Shown: positions 41,870-51,100 of the stretch, one piece after another | Numbering within the stretch: position 1 is the first letter of the stretch | Layout of the letters: every line of letters starts with the position of its first letter | From: Lewinella sp. LCG006 | GTDB lineage: Bacteria; Bacteroidota; Bacteroidia; Chitinophagales; Saprospiraceae | Length of the DNA: 64,000 nucleotides | Direction: 5' to 3' | NCBI RefSeq assembly: GCF_040784935.1 | Contig: NZ_CP160680.1 | Coordinates: forward strand, 2,698,501-2,762,500 | Position numbers and translations under genes: made by a program | The notes under the pieces: model-generated | The model's database searches: none | What the model saw: only the letters and a program-made list of their open reading frames with translations | What the model was told of the DNA's origin: nothing

Positions 41870-42085
41870 TCAGTCATCCCCAATCACCACCCAAAACAAC
41901 ACCCCGATCAGCGCCACCGGAATGCCGAATAAAAATTTTACAATCAACGTATCGACAACCCAGTAGGTGTCATGCATCTGGATATCTATGGTGTTATTTA
42001 CAAAGTAGCCATGGATCAGAAAAAGGACAACTCCGGCCCAAAGGGCGAGTGCTATTCTCCGCGCAGTTTTTGAGGTAGTTCTCAC
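41870..42085 (-). CDS. Small membrane protein with an HDTYWVV motif, about 71 aa
   Basis: Two hydrophobic helices (ALALWAGVVLFLIHGYFV and FLFGIPVALIGVLFWVVI) are separated by IDIQMHDTYWVVD. That loop resembles the D-x-x-x-H-D-T-Y-x-V-V motif of haem-copper oxidase subunit I, but the rest does not, and the histidines needed for haem ligation are missing. Small Bacteroidota membrane proteins with such a loop exist, of unknown role. The start is unclear: ATG 42160 would overlap the upstream gene by 38 bases and add an unlikely leader, so GTG 42085 is used. Confidence 0.5.
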   Translation of the reverse strand: MRTTSKTARRIALALWAGVVLFLIHGYFVNNTIDIQMHDTYWVVDTLIVKFLFGIPVALIGVLFWVVIGDD

Positions 42086-42122
42086 ATAGCAAAATTTGAG
42101 GTAAACTCTTCGATTGCTCGCA

Positions 42123-42482
42123 TTACAATATTTTTTTCTGCCTAACTCTACTTCTATCAATTACTGTTAAATATCCATTTATTATTATTTCCCCAGAATC
42201 GATCAATTCTGAAATATATTCGCCGGGCTCAGTTGGAGAAAAATCAGGCCAGCGAAAAAATACCACACCTTGAGGCTTGTAATTGAGCTTAAAGATTAAT
42301 TCGCCGAAATCACTATCAAAAGTGATAATTATTCGATTTTCTTTGAGAGCAAACTCTATCACCTCTGTATCCTTTATTGAGGATAGGTTTTCCAAAGAGA
42401 TGTGTTTGATATCAAACCCTTTGTTTTTCAAAAACCGATGGCTCGCAAGAGGAAAGTTTTCATCGGCTAAAAATAGAATCAT
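42123..42482 (-). CDS. DUF5615 PIN-like toxin
   Basis: 119 residues. LADENFP at the N-terminus and IIITFDSDFGEL in the middle give the conserved acidic residues of the DUF5615/PIN-like fold, which resembles Mut7-C and VapC ribonucleases. Together with the DUF433 gene 2 bases upstream it forms a predicted toxin-antitoxin pair, the toxin being a likely RNase. Confidence 0.85.
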   Translation of the reverse strand: MILFLADENFPLASHRFLKNKGFDIKHISLENLSSIKDTEVIEFALKENRIIITFDSDFGELIFKLNYKPQGVVFFRWPDFSPTEPGEYISELIDSGEIIINGYLTVIDRSRVRQKKIL

Positions 42483-42484
42483 CT

Positions 42485-42727
42485 TTAAGCTCTTTTGGTT
42501 TGCACCGGAAATAACAAAGCGTCTTTTATGGCCTCGTAAGTATAAGCATACACAGCTTGGATAGATTTCTTTGAAAGAGATGGATAGTTTTCTAAAATAT
42601 CAGATTCTGACCACCCTTGAGCCAACCTCTCCATGATAAACTCGACAGATAGCCTGGTACCTATTATTTTCGGTTTTCCAACTAGAATATCAGGATCAGA
42701 ATCAATATAATCGGTCCAATTAATCAT
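42485..42727 (-). CDS. DUF433 antitoxin
   Basis: 80 residues. The family pattern is present: NWTDYIDSDPDILVGKPKI, GTRLSVEFIMERLAQGWS and DILENYPSLSKKSIQAVYAY, a helix-turn-helix-like fold. DUF433 genes regularly precede DUF5615 genes and act as the antitoxin. The toxin gene begins 2 bases after the stop, so translation is likely coupled. Confidence 0.88.
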   Translation of the reverse strand: MINWTDYIDSDPDILVGKPKIIGTRLSVEFIMERLAQGWSESDILENYPSLSKKSIQAVYAYTYEAIKDALLFPVQTKRA

Positions 42728-42753
42728 AATTCTATTTTTTTGTAAATATAACG

Positions 42754-42777
42754 TTATCTACAATCAAATAAGTTCTT
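42754..42777. repeat. Right imperfect direct repeat flanking the toxin-antitoxin cassette
   Basis: TTATCTACAATCAAATAAGT followed by TCTT matches 41763-41786 at 21 of 24 bases. On the minus strand it lies within a tiny frame, MANKNLFDCR then stop, starting at 42786. Confidence 0.55.
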
Positions 42778-42821
42778 GTTCGCCATTATTACCCTGGGGA
42801 AGAGATAGAATGTGACGCTAC

Positions 42822-43244
42822 TTACAGTCTCCCATCTCCTACCTCTCCCGTCATTCCCCACAGCACCTCCATCGCTTTTTCCGCACTGTGGTGATCTACA
42901 AAAATATGGTCGTGATAGTAACCCGCGATGACATTGCAGCTGATTCCCGCACTGCCTAAAGCCGTGGCGAAAGCCGCCGTCAGACCCACCGCCTCCAGGG
43001 CCGAGTGGACGTTTAGGGTGATCCAGGCGGCGACGAAATCAAAAGCTATGCCCAGGCGAAGCGCCTCTTCTTTGGGCAGCACCACGGTGGTTCCTTCCTT
43101 TTCTTTCACCTCACAAATAGTGATTTCCCTGGGGATGGACTTCAAATCCGTCACCGAGGCAAAGACGTACTCGCCTTCATTGAGTACCGGTTCCATCTGC
43201 TTGATGAGTTCGGCGAGGTTGGTGATTCCGCTGGGGCTATTCAT
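42822..43244 (-). CDS. ACT-domain protein of the COG3602 type
   Basis: 140 residues from ATG 43244. It has two tandem ACT-like halves: [17 protein letters not shown] with the [15 protein letters not shown] strand, and [20 protein letters not shown] with [20 protein letters not shown]3602 proteins are thought to bind small ligands such as amino acids; the ligand is unknown. Its first 8 bases overlap the amidohydrolase stop in the sequence ATGAATAG, so the two genes are translationally coupled. Confidence 0.85.
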   Translation of the reverse strand: MNSPSGITNLAELIKQMEPVLNEGEYVFASVTDLKSIPREITICEVKEKEGTTVVLPKEEALRLGIAFDFVAAWITLNVHSALEAVGLTAAFATALGSAGISCNVIAGYYHDHIFVDHHSAEKAMEVLWGMTGEVGDGRL

Positions 43245-44517
43245 GGTTTTTATACACCACCCCATCCTTCATCACAAAAGATACCTTGGTCATCACATTG
43301 ATGTCTTCCAAGGGATTGCCGGGCACGGCTACGATATCCGCCAACTTGCCTTTCTCGATGGTGCCCAACTCATCAGCGCGACCGATGAGTTCGGCGCTCA
43401 CGACGGTGGCAGACAGCAGGGTTTCGGCGGCGGGCATACCCGCTTCTACCATATAGCCGAATTCTTTGCCATTGTCGCCGTGGGGCGAGACGCCACTGTC
43501 GGTGCCGAAAGCGATGCGTACCCCGGCCCGGTAGGCCTGCCCAAAAGTGGCTTGTAATTGTGGGCCGATCGACAGTGCCTTGGGGCGAATGATAGCTGGG
43601 AAATAGCCTTCCTGTTTGGCTTTCTCCGCAACAAACTTACCCGCACTGATGGTGGGCACGTAGTAGGTACCTTTTTCGGCCATCAGGGCCATCGTTTCTT
43701 CCTCCATCAGGGTGCCGTGTTCGATGGAGGTGATGCCGGCGTTGACGGCACGGATGATCCCTTCGTTGCCGTGGGCGTGCGCAGCGGTGTGCATGCCGTA
43801 ATCTTTAGCGGTAGCCACAATGGCTTCCAGCTCTTCGTCGACAAATTGGGGGCTGCTGCCGTCTTTGGCTACGCTCAGTACCCCACCGGTAGCGGTGATT
43901 TTGATACAGTCGGCGCCATTTTTGTAGCGTTGGCGTACGGCTTTGCGGGCATCTTCTACGCCGTTGATCACGCCTTCCGCCGGGCCGGGATCACCTTGTA
44001 GGACGTGGTTGACGCCGTTGGTGGGATCGGCATGACCGCCCGTTGTGCCAATTGCTTTTTCGGCGGTCACGATGCGAGGGCCTACGATATAGCCCTGGTC
44101 GATAGCATTGCGCAAGCTCACATTCACCCCCGTACCACCCAAATCGCGAACAGTGGTAAAACCAGCATCCAGGGTGCGTTTGGTGTAGATGGTGGCACGC
44201 AGCGCCACGTCTTCCGGGTTCATCCGGAATTGCTCTACGTAGCGGGTCGGGCTCGATTGGCCCTCGATGTGTACGTGCATGTCCATGAGGCCGGGCATGA
44301 CGGTCTGGTCTTTCAGGTCAATGACGGTAATACTGTCCTCTGCTCGCAAGTAGCCCTTGGCGACATTGGTGATGCGATTGCCTTCCACAACGATGGTCAT
44401 CTTGGCTTGCAGCTCTTTGCTGGTCGCATCAAACAGCTGTCCGCAGTGGAGGTAGGTCGTCTGTGCAGTAAGCTGGCTTGCAATTAGCACAAGAAAAAGG
44501 ATAAAGAGGTTTTTCAT
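43237..44517 (-). CDS. Secreted amidohydrolase (imidazolonepropionase/prolidase-like)
   Basis: 426 residues from ATG 44517, which begins a signal peptide ([18 protein letters not shown]). The metal-dependent hydrolase motifs are [13 protein letters not shown] (H-x-H), [10 protein letters not shown] (bridging Lys), HAHGNEGI and SIEHGTLM (His ligands), and AFGTDSGV (Asp). The subgroup resembles periplasmic Xaa-Pro dipeptidase-like amidohydrolases (Sgx9260-type). It is divergent from the M1 aminopeptidase gene with only 31 bases between the starts, and coupled to the ACT gene, suggesting a shared role in peptide use. Confidence 0.9.
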   Translation of the reverse strand: MKNLFILFLVLIASQLTAQTTYLHCGQLFDATSKELQAKMTIVVEGNRITNVAKGYLRAEDSITVIDLKDQTVMPGLMDMHVHIEGQSSPTRYVEQFRMNPEDVALRATIYTKRTLDAGFTTVRDLGGTGVNVSLRNAIDQGYIVGPRIVTAEKAIGTTGGHADPTNGVNHVLQGDPGPAEGVINGVEDARKAVRQRYKNGADCIKITATGGVLSVAKDGSSPQFVDEELEAIVATAKDYGMHTAAHAHGNEGIIRAVNAGITSIEHGTLMEEETMALMAEKGTYYVPTISAGKFVAEKAKQEGYFPAIIRPKALSIGPQLQATFGQAYRAGVRIAFGTDSGVSPHGDNGKEFGYMVEAGMPAAETLLSATVVSAELIGRADELGTIEKGKLADIVAVPGNPLEDINVMTKVSFVMKDGVVYKNHE

Positions 44518-44522
44518 TTTGG

Positions 44523-44540
44523 TAACTTTATGGAAAGTTA
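44523..44540. promoter_or_regulatory. Palindrome between two divergent peptidase genes
   Basis: TAACTTTATGGAAAGTTA is a perfect inverted repeat (7-base arms, 4-base centre) centred in the 31-base gap. Each arm read outward is TAACTTT, close to the TAnnTTTG -7 box, for the aminopeptidase gene on one strand and the amidohydrolase gene on the other. Confidence 0.45.
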
Positions 44541-44548
44541 GTAAAATC

Positions 44549-46987
44549 ATGCGAGCTATGCGATATTCGATTGTCTTAATGCTGTTGTTCTTCTTTTGTG
44601 GTGCGCTGGTCTTATCGGCTCAGCCGGAAACCGTGGTGCAGGGATGCCATTTTACCAAAACACAGTTTCCACTGAAAACGCTCACGCCGGAAGATGAGCA
44701 ACTGCTGCTGGCATCGCAGGGCCGGAGTGATAGTATTGATTTGTTGAACTATACCATCGACCTGGAAATCATTGATTTTGGAGGCCGTAAAATCAAGGGG
44801 AGCTGTGCCATTGACTTTGTCTTGCTGGAAGAAAACACCGCTGAGATGGTACTGGATTTATTGCAACTCACCATTGATTCTATCCAACTGGATGGTGTGA
44901 GTACCACTTACAATTACGATGGCGATTTAATTACGATCCCCTTTCCGGGAGGGTTCGATACGGAGGCCATGCACTCGGTGCGGGTTTACTACGGAGGCAC
45001 GCCTACGGTAGCAGCGTCCAATTTTGGCGGATTGGCCTTTTCCGCAGGCATTGCTTACAATTTGGGTATCGGGTTGGGAGAAAGCCCCTACAACTTCGGG
45101 CGTAGCTGGTTTCCCTGTTTTGATAACTTTGTGGAACGAGCGACTTTTGACCTCAATATCATTTCTGCCAATGGGCGGCGCGCTTTTTGCAGCGGCCATT
45201 TTCAGGAGCAAGTAGAGTTGGAAAACGACCAAATTCGCCGCTCTTACCGTATCGATCAGCCGATGACAACCTACCTGGTGGGTGTTGCCGTTTCGGACTT
45301 CAGCACTGTCGAGTCTTCGCATACGGGTGTTTACGGCGAGTATCCCATTCAGTTGGTGGCCAACCCTGGTGACTTAGGCAATATGGACAATTCTTTTGAA
45401 TACCTCGGTGATGCCATTGATGCTTTTGAAAGTTGGTACGGGCCTTACATTTGGGGGCGGGTAGGTTTTGTGCTTACGCCAGTTGGCGCTATGGAGCATG
45501 TGCACAACATTGCTTTTCCACGCGGTACGGGGGTGAGCGGGCCTACTTTTGATATGAACCGACTGATGGCGCACGAGCTGGCGCACCAGTGGTGGGGCAA
45601 TGTAACTACGCTGAGTTCTCCGGCCAACATGTGGATAAAAGAGGGCAATGCAGAGTATGGTGCTCACCTGTTTACCGAATACGTTTTTGGTAGAGAAGCC
45701 TTTATTGATCAGGTCAAAGACAATCACCTTCTGGTCTTAAAAACGGCGCATATCGACGACAATGGTTTTCAGCCGCTGTCGGGTATTCCTTACGAGCAAA
45801 CTTACGGTACCCACACCTATAACAAAGGGGCCTCCATGATTCACAACATGCGCACCTATCTGGGCGATAGCTTGTTTCGGGTAGCGCAAACGGCCGTTTT
45901 GCAAGATTTTGCCCTGTCGGCAGTAGATGCGGAACAGTACCGCGATCACCTCAGCTTGGTGAGTGGTGTGGATATGACCTCCTTTTTTCAGGATTGGATT
46001 TTTAGCCCCGGTTTTTCCAATTTCGAACTGGAGACACTAGACGTAACGGGGGCTGACGAGGACTATACTGTAGATTTGAGCGTACAGCAGCGCTTGCGCG
46101 GAGCCAGTCAATTACATACCAATGTACCCTTGTCGGTAACTTTTTTTGATAACAATTGGCAAGAATTTACCCAGTATTTTATGGCTTCGGGCGAGTTTAG
46201 CTCCGCCAGCTTTACAGTGCCGTTTGCGCCTGCGATGACGGTCATCAACCACGATCATGGACTAAACCTCGGACGCTTTAATCGTACTTATCGCCTTACA
46301 GAAACGGGCAATCAGAATACGGCGGGAACGGAATTTTTCTCCTTGTCAGTTGACGCGGTGACGGATTCTGCTTTGCTCAATATTGTCCATCACTGGACCG
46401 CGCCCGACGAGGCGGCGAATCCTCAGGAAGTGGTCATGTCAAACACCCACTACTGGTCAGTACAAAGCATTTCTCCAGGTGAGCTGACCATGCGGGCCAT
46501 TATCCGCTACAACGGAGGAGCCAACGACTTGGATTACGATCTGGTACAGGGAGGAAATGAGACTGTTCGTCTGATGTATCGCCCTACCATCGATACAGAG
46601 TGGGAGGAATACCCCTACGCCAACATCACCCCCTTTGGTTCGGGTGGATTGGCTCGTTTGGATCCCTTCTTACCGGGTGATTATGCTTTCGCAAACGTCT
46701 ACGTAGATGTGGCTACGACCAATATCATGGAAGCCGCGCAAATTACGGTTTCTCCCAACCCTAGTGATCAGCTGGCTCGTATTCAGGTAGATTTCCCTGA
46801 GGCACAGCAAGATTACCAATTGCAGCTTTACAACCTTAATGGGCAACTGTTGCGGCAAGCCAATTACCCCCCTACACCCAACTTACTGGTGGACTGGCCA
46901 ACGGTAGACCTGCCCAACGGTGCTTATGTCCTCCACATCAGTAATGGAAAAGGTTTTCGGGCGGTAGAGTTGGTGGTACAGCGGTGA
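44549..46987 (+). CDS. Secreted M1 family metallopeptidase with type IX sorting domain
   Basis: 812 residues from ATG 44549 (another ATG at 44558 is equally near the signal peptide [19 protein letters not shown]). An N-terminal beta-sandwich precedes the catalytic domain. Zinc site: [11 protein letters not shown] (H-E-x-x-H) with the third ligand in [13 protein letters not shown]. The substrate motif is VGAMEH where the family normally has GAMEN. The C-terminus ([11 protein letters not shown] onward, ending in [13 protein letters not shown]) is a type IX type A sorting domain, so the enzyme should be exported to the cell surface or medium. PorQ in this window belongs to the same export route. 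Confidence 0.92.
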   Translation: MRAMRYSIVLMLLFFFCGALVLSAQPETVVQGCHFTKTQFPLKTLTPEDEQLLLASQGRSDSIDLLNYTIDLEIIDFGGRKIKGSCAIDFVLLEENTAEMVLDLLQLTIDSIQLDGVSTTYNYDGDLITIPFPGGFDTEAMHSVRVYYGGTPTVAASNFGGLAFSAGIAYNLGIGLGESPYNFGRSWFPCFDNFVERATFDLNIISANGRRAFCSGHFQEQVELENDQIRRSYRIDQPMTTYLVGVAVSDFSTVESSHTGVYGEYPIQLVANPGDLGNMDNSFEYLGDAIDAFESWYGPYIWGRVGFVLTPVGAMEHVHNIAFPRGTGVSGPTFDMNRLMAHELAHQWWGNVTTLSSPANMWIKEGNAEYGAHLFTEYVFGREAFIDQVKDNHLLVLKTAHIDDNGFQPLSGIPYEQTYGTHTYNKGASMIHNMRTYLGDSLFRVAQTAVLQDFALSAVDAEQYRDHLSLVSGVDMTSFFQDWIFSPGFSNFELETLDVTGADEDYTVDLSVQQRLRGASQLHTNVPLSVTFFDNNWQEFTQYFMASGEFSSASFTVPFAPAMTVINHDHGLNLGRFNRTYRLTETGNQNTAGTEFFSLSVDAVTDSALLNIVHHWTAPDEAANPQEVVMSNTHYWSVQSISPGELTMRAIIRYNGGANDLDYDLVQGGNETVRLMYRPTIDTEWEEYPYANITPFGSGGLARLDPFLPGDYAFANVYVDVATTNIMEAAQITVSPNPSDQLARIQVDFPEAQQDYQLQLYNLNGQLLRQANYPPTPNLLVDWPTVDLPNGAYVLHISNGKGFRAVELVVQR

Positions 46988-47017
46988 TTTTGTAGCTAGC
47001 AAAGGTTTTAATGGAGC

Positions 47018-47048
47018 GTTGGAAGGCAATTCAAAAGTGCCTTCCAAC
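47018..47048 (+). terminator. Perfect hairpin after the M1 peptidase gene
   Basis: GTTGGAAGGCA and TGCCTTCCAAC form an 11-base perfect stem with a 9-base loop, 31 bases past the stop. No T-run follows, so it may be a 3' stabiliser or a weak terminator before the muramidase gene. Confidence 0.5.
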
Positions 47049-47101
47049 TGGTCGCATCCATCCTATAACACCATTTAAATTATAAAAAAAATACCAAAAC
47101 C

Positions 47102-48091
47102 ATGCTCACCTTAGTAAATGACCCAAAGATTCAACAAGTCCTCAGCCCGCCTAATGCTTCTCCCCACTGGGAGAAAGACCTTGATCGGTTGGTACAGGGG
47201 GATGTGACGCTCAATCGCCGTTCGGCGGGAGAAGATTCTATTCGCGCCTTTCAGCGCTTACTGATTTTTCTGGGGTATTCTACCTCTTCTACGGGGGCGT
47301 TTTCTATTGACGGCGATTTTGGTCGCGGCACGAACCGAGCCCTGGCCCAGTTTGAGTTTGATAACCAATTGGAGGGCTCGGCAATCACTCGTAAAACGCT
47401 TACCTATGATTGTTCCTGGCAGACCGCTAGCAAACTCATCAAGAGCATACCCGATGTATTACTGAATATCAAGACGCTGGAAAAAATGCTGGTGCTGGCA
47501 AAAGAAGCCATTGATACCAACAGGGTCAATTGTGGTGATTTTGATGAAGCTATCTTCCAGTTGAACGCCCTCCATGACAAAAAAGGGCTCACCTGCCGCG
47601 AGATCAATGATCGCTACGGTGCTGCTGCCGAGAAGGCGGCCAAGGAGGTGCAAGCCGAGAATGGGCGCATCGTTCTGCCCGAGTGGATTTTGGCCATTAT
47701 TCGCCAGGAAACTGCTGGTGTAGTGCGCCCCCGGTTCGAACAACATTGGCTGTCGAAACTTGCTAAAAAACATGCCGATACAGACTTGGTGGAACTGCGC
47801 TACCAAGCGATGAGTTTTGGCCTGGGTCAGGTGATGGGCTTTAATTTTGCTCAGGTAGGTGCCAACTCCGCCAGAGACCTGTATACTTTGCCATTGGACA
47901 AGCAAATTGCTGCTATCGCTCGCTTCCTTACACTGAGTTCACGCGTGCGGCCAGCAGTACAGAAATCAAACCCTGGTGCGGCTGATTTTCAAGCGGTAGC
48001 ACGGTATTATAATGGTTCAGGCTTTGCCGCTCATCATTACGATGAAAGTTTGGCCAGATGGTTCCGGGAGTTTAAGGTGTTGCGGGGGTAA
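47102..48091 (+). CDS. Peptidoglycan-binding N-acetylmuramidase (DUF3380-like), no signal peptide
   Basis: 329 residues. An N-terminal peptidoglycan_binding_1-like domain (AFQRLLIFLGYS, SIDGDFGRGTNRALAQFEFD, residues about 45-87) is followed by a helical linker. The C-terminal domain (about 190-325) matches the N-acetylmuramidase DUF3380 pattern: IIRQETAGV with the likely catalytic Glu203, RPRFEQHW, SFGLGQVMGFNF, and RYYNGSGFAAHHYDESLARW. There is no signal peptide or sorting domain, so it is cytoplasmic unless released by lysis or a dedicated route. The relatives are phage endolysins or secreted effectors. It converges on the caspase-NTPase gene with an 11-base gap. Confidence 0.8.
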   Translation: MLTLVNDPKIQQVLSPPNASPHWEKDLDRLVQGDVTLNRRSAGEDSIRAFQRLLIFLGYSTSSTGAFSIDGDFGRGTNRALAQFEFDNQLEGSAITRKTLTYDCSWQTASKLIKSIPDVLLNIKTLEKMLVLAKEAIDTNRVNCGDFDEAIFQLNALHDKKGLTCREINDRYGAAAEKAAKEVQAENGRIVLPEWILAIIRQETAGVVRPRFEQHWLSKLAKKHADTDLVELRYQAMSFGLGQVMGFNFAQVGANSARDLYTLPLDKQIAAIARFLTLSSRVRPAVQKSNPGAADFQAVARYYNGSGFAAHHYDESLARWFREFKVLRG

Positions 48092-48102
48092 AAGGTTATG
48101 AC

Positions 48103-51100
48103 TTAGCTCGGAGGGGCATACACCCAGTCTCCATCAGGTCCGGTGTTCAGCCAATCCTGGTCGTAGGTCGTCAACAAGTCATAGAGGATTTCGGCAAAGG
48201 CTTTGTCGGTGGTGTCAATATTTCGGCGGGCCCAGAAATCGATGCCAGTATAGAAATAATGACCGGCGCTAGCGCCCAGTAATTTTTGGATATCATACCA
48301 TACAGGAGGAGCGTATGTGCCGTCTGGTGTGTGAAAATTCTCGGGCCGGTCTCCTGTGGAAAGGGTTCCTCCGTTAGCGTAGAATTTCACCCGTGCTTCG
48401 AATAGTGCTGGATGTTTTTGCAAATGCAAAAGTGCGATATAGTACGATCGCGCCATGTCTCGCATATAGGTATTGTAAAAAGGCTGGGTGAGTTGGCGCA
48501 AGACAGGATTATTTTTCGCGGGAATAACCCTCGTTTTGGCCCAGGCCAGGAATGCTGGATTGTAGTAACCGAACTCGTCTGATTGAATATTGTAATCCTC
48601 AATATGGGGCCCTTTGAGAAAAACGGGAATCGGAGATAATGACTTCACCTTTTCCAGGCTCATGATCATTTTTAGTTGGGCATACATGCTTCTTACACCT
48701 TCCAAGCCCGACAAGGTGTTCCAATCGGTGCCTATTTTGTTTCTCTCCGGGTTGGCTTCCAGGTAAACCCCCGTTTTCCAACTGGCTTCAATCATTTCCG
48801 TGGTGGTGCGTTCAAAAGCTGCTTTGGCTTCATCCCGTTCGCGCTTCATTTTCATCACGTCTTCTATCCTAGCGGTCCAGCTTTGCTGGATAAAGTTCAC
48901 TTCGGCGAGGTTGAGGCCATGCTTACCTTGTTCCAGTAAAACGGTTAAGACTTTGCCAGAATTTCCCGAAAGGATCAGGGAATTGAGGTCGGGAAAGGTT
49001 TGCTGGCTATGACACTCGTGCCAAAAATCCAAAAAGGCGGCTTTGTCTTCCTCGGGCGTTTCTGCCAGCATCTCGTTGACGAAAACGTTGTCTTTGTCCT
49101 CCAGTAGAAACAGTGAAGCATCGGCGACTTGCTTGATGATTTGTAGCAACTTGGGGTTACTGTCCCAGAGTCGGCTAAAGCTGGTGTTCAAATCTACCAA
49201 TGAGCGTTCCTGGTCGCTCTGTTCTTTTTCGTAGCCTCTCGGACTGATTTCCGGGGCACGTGCACTGTCCATGACCGCTTTCCACAGTTCGCGTTGTAAA
49301 CTGAGGTTTTCTTTACCAAAATCGTTGATCCACTGCTTACCTGTCGTCCAGGTATTGATGAGGGAATCGTGGATGAGTTCTTCATAGCGAATACCTGCCT
49401 CACCGCCGGTAGAGATCAGGTTGGCAGCGCGCAAGGCATCCAGAATTTCTTTGACGGCGTGGTTGTCTTCCGCGAAGCGCAGCTCATCAAACTGCTGGTC
49501 GCGGTATACCCTGCGGCGGGTGTATTCACCATCACTGAGGCTTACCATGCGCAGAAAGACATGGCGCAACAGTTCTTGCTTTGCGGTGGGAGGGGTATCC
49601 GTAGGTGATGTTTCTTCTGATGCTGGCTTAGCGCCGAAACCATCGTAAATGAGTTGCATCCGCTTGCTGAGGGCACCGCTCACGCCACCCAGTTCATCGC
49701 TATAGGAGGCGCGTTTGAAAAGGCGTTCGCTGGAAGTCGTATGCGTTACCATCTCTTGCATGGTGTACGACAGCAACGGCAGCGCACTAGGCAGGTAATT
49801 CAGATCTTCAAGAATGGCGTCGGTCAAGTCCCCTTCTTCATCTTGTGCAAATTCATAAGCAAACAAAGTAGCTGGATTCACGAGCGCGGATCTCAAATCA
49901 TCCAATCCCAATGTAGCAAGGCGGTACAATTTGAAAAAACGATAGTAGGCTTGTTCCTTGTCCCAAAATTGTTTCCCAAATTCAGAAACCTCCAACTGCC
50001 ATTCAAAATCAGAGCGCATGGAGATGATGATGTGTAACTGACCGGCAAGGGCCGCCTCCAGGAGTTCTTTGAGGTAGCTGTTGAGAGTGGCCTGTTCTTC
50101 CGTGCTACAAGTGTTAAAGAGCTCTTCAAACTGATCAATATAAAGCACCTGGGGTTTGGCTGCGTTCAGATAAAAAAGACGCTCACCAAAGAAGGAAGAA
50201 GACGGAATTTGATCCAATGACTTTGGCGGAACAAACCGAAAGGGATTGGTCTCATCGCTCATCACTTCTTCCCATTGCTGATGTTGGTACTTCTTCAATG
50301 ACCAGGGGCGATCTCCAGGTCGGAATTGAAAAATTTCGTAGCCTGCCCGTTGGTAAGCGGGCAATAGCCCCGCCTTGACCAAAGAAGATTTGCCACTGCC
50401 CGATGGCCCGGAAAGCACCAGGAGGGTGGGGCTTTTTTGCTTTTCGTCCTCTTCGTTTTGGGCAGCAAGCCCCATGATTGACCGCAAATTTTCGACATCG
50501 CTGGTACGACCGAAGTAGTAATCGGCATCTTCAAGGTCGTATTGCTCCAGCCCCTTGTAGGGGTTCTTGCGCTTGCGTTCGTCCCAGTCGGGGCTGTTTT
50601 TGGGGTGCCTGGGGTCGCAGAAAATAAATTGCCCACCATCGTGTTTGCCCATCGGGAACAGGTCCGGATTTTGGGGCTTGAAGGCCTCCGCTTTACGAGT
50701 GCGTTGTTCCACTTCATCGTGCAAGTAGATGAATAACTCATGAGTGGTGAGGATGCCATCGCCAAGGTTTTTACCGGCGGGTTTGAAGTCGGGGCGGGCC
50801 TGACCACTGAGGGCAGCCACCAATGCCTCGGCAAAAGGAGAATTTTTACTGGTGGCTTCTCCTCTTTCACTAATCAGGTCTGCTGCTTTTTCGGCGGGGC
50901 CAGCACTGGCCAGTACCTGCCAGGCACGCTTCTCCTGGTAGCGGTTGAAGCGCTCCTTGCTCATCGGCCGCAAGCCCAGTCCCATGGTGGCGCGGGTACG
51001 ACTGATGCGCCGAAAAGCCCCCGCAAAACAGCAGTCCATGATCGCCAAAGTGTGGTGGCATTCAAAGGCTTCCAGCTGCTCAAACAACCACTCCATCTTG

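Noticed and set aside
47102-48091. Muramidase as part of a prophage or contractile injection system
   Set aside because: No phage structural, sheath, baseplate or holin gene is found in the window.
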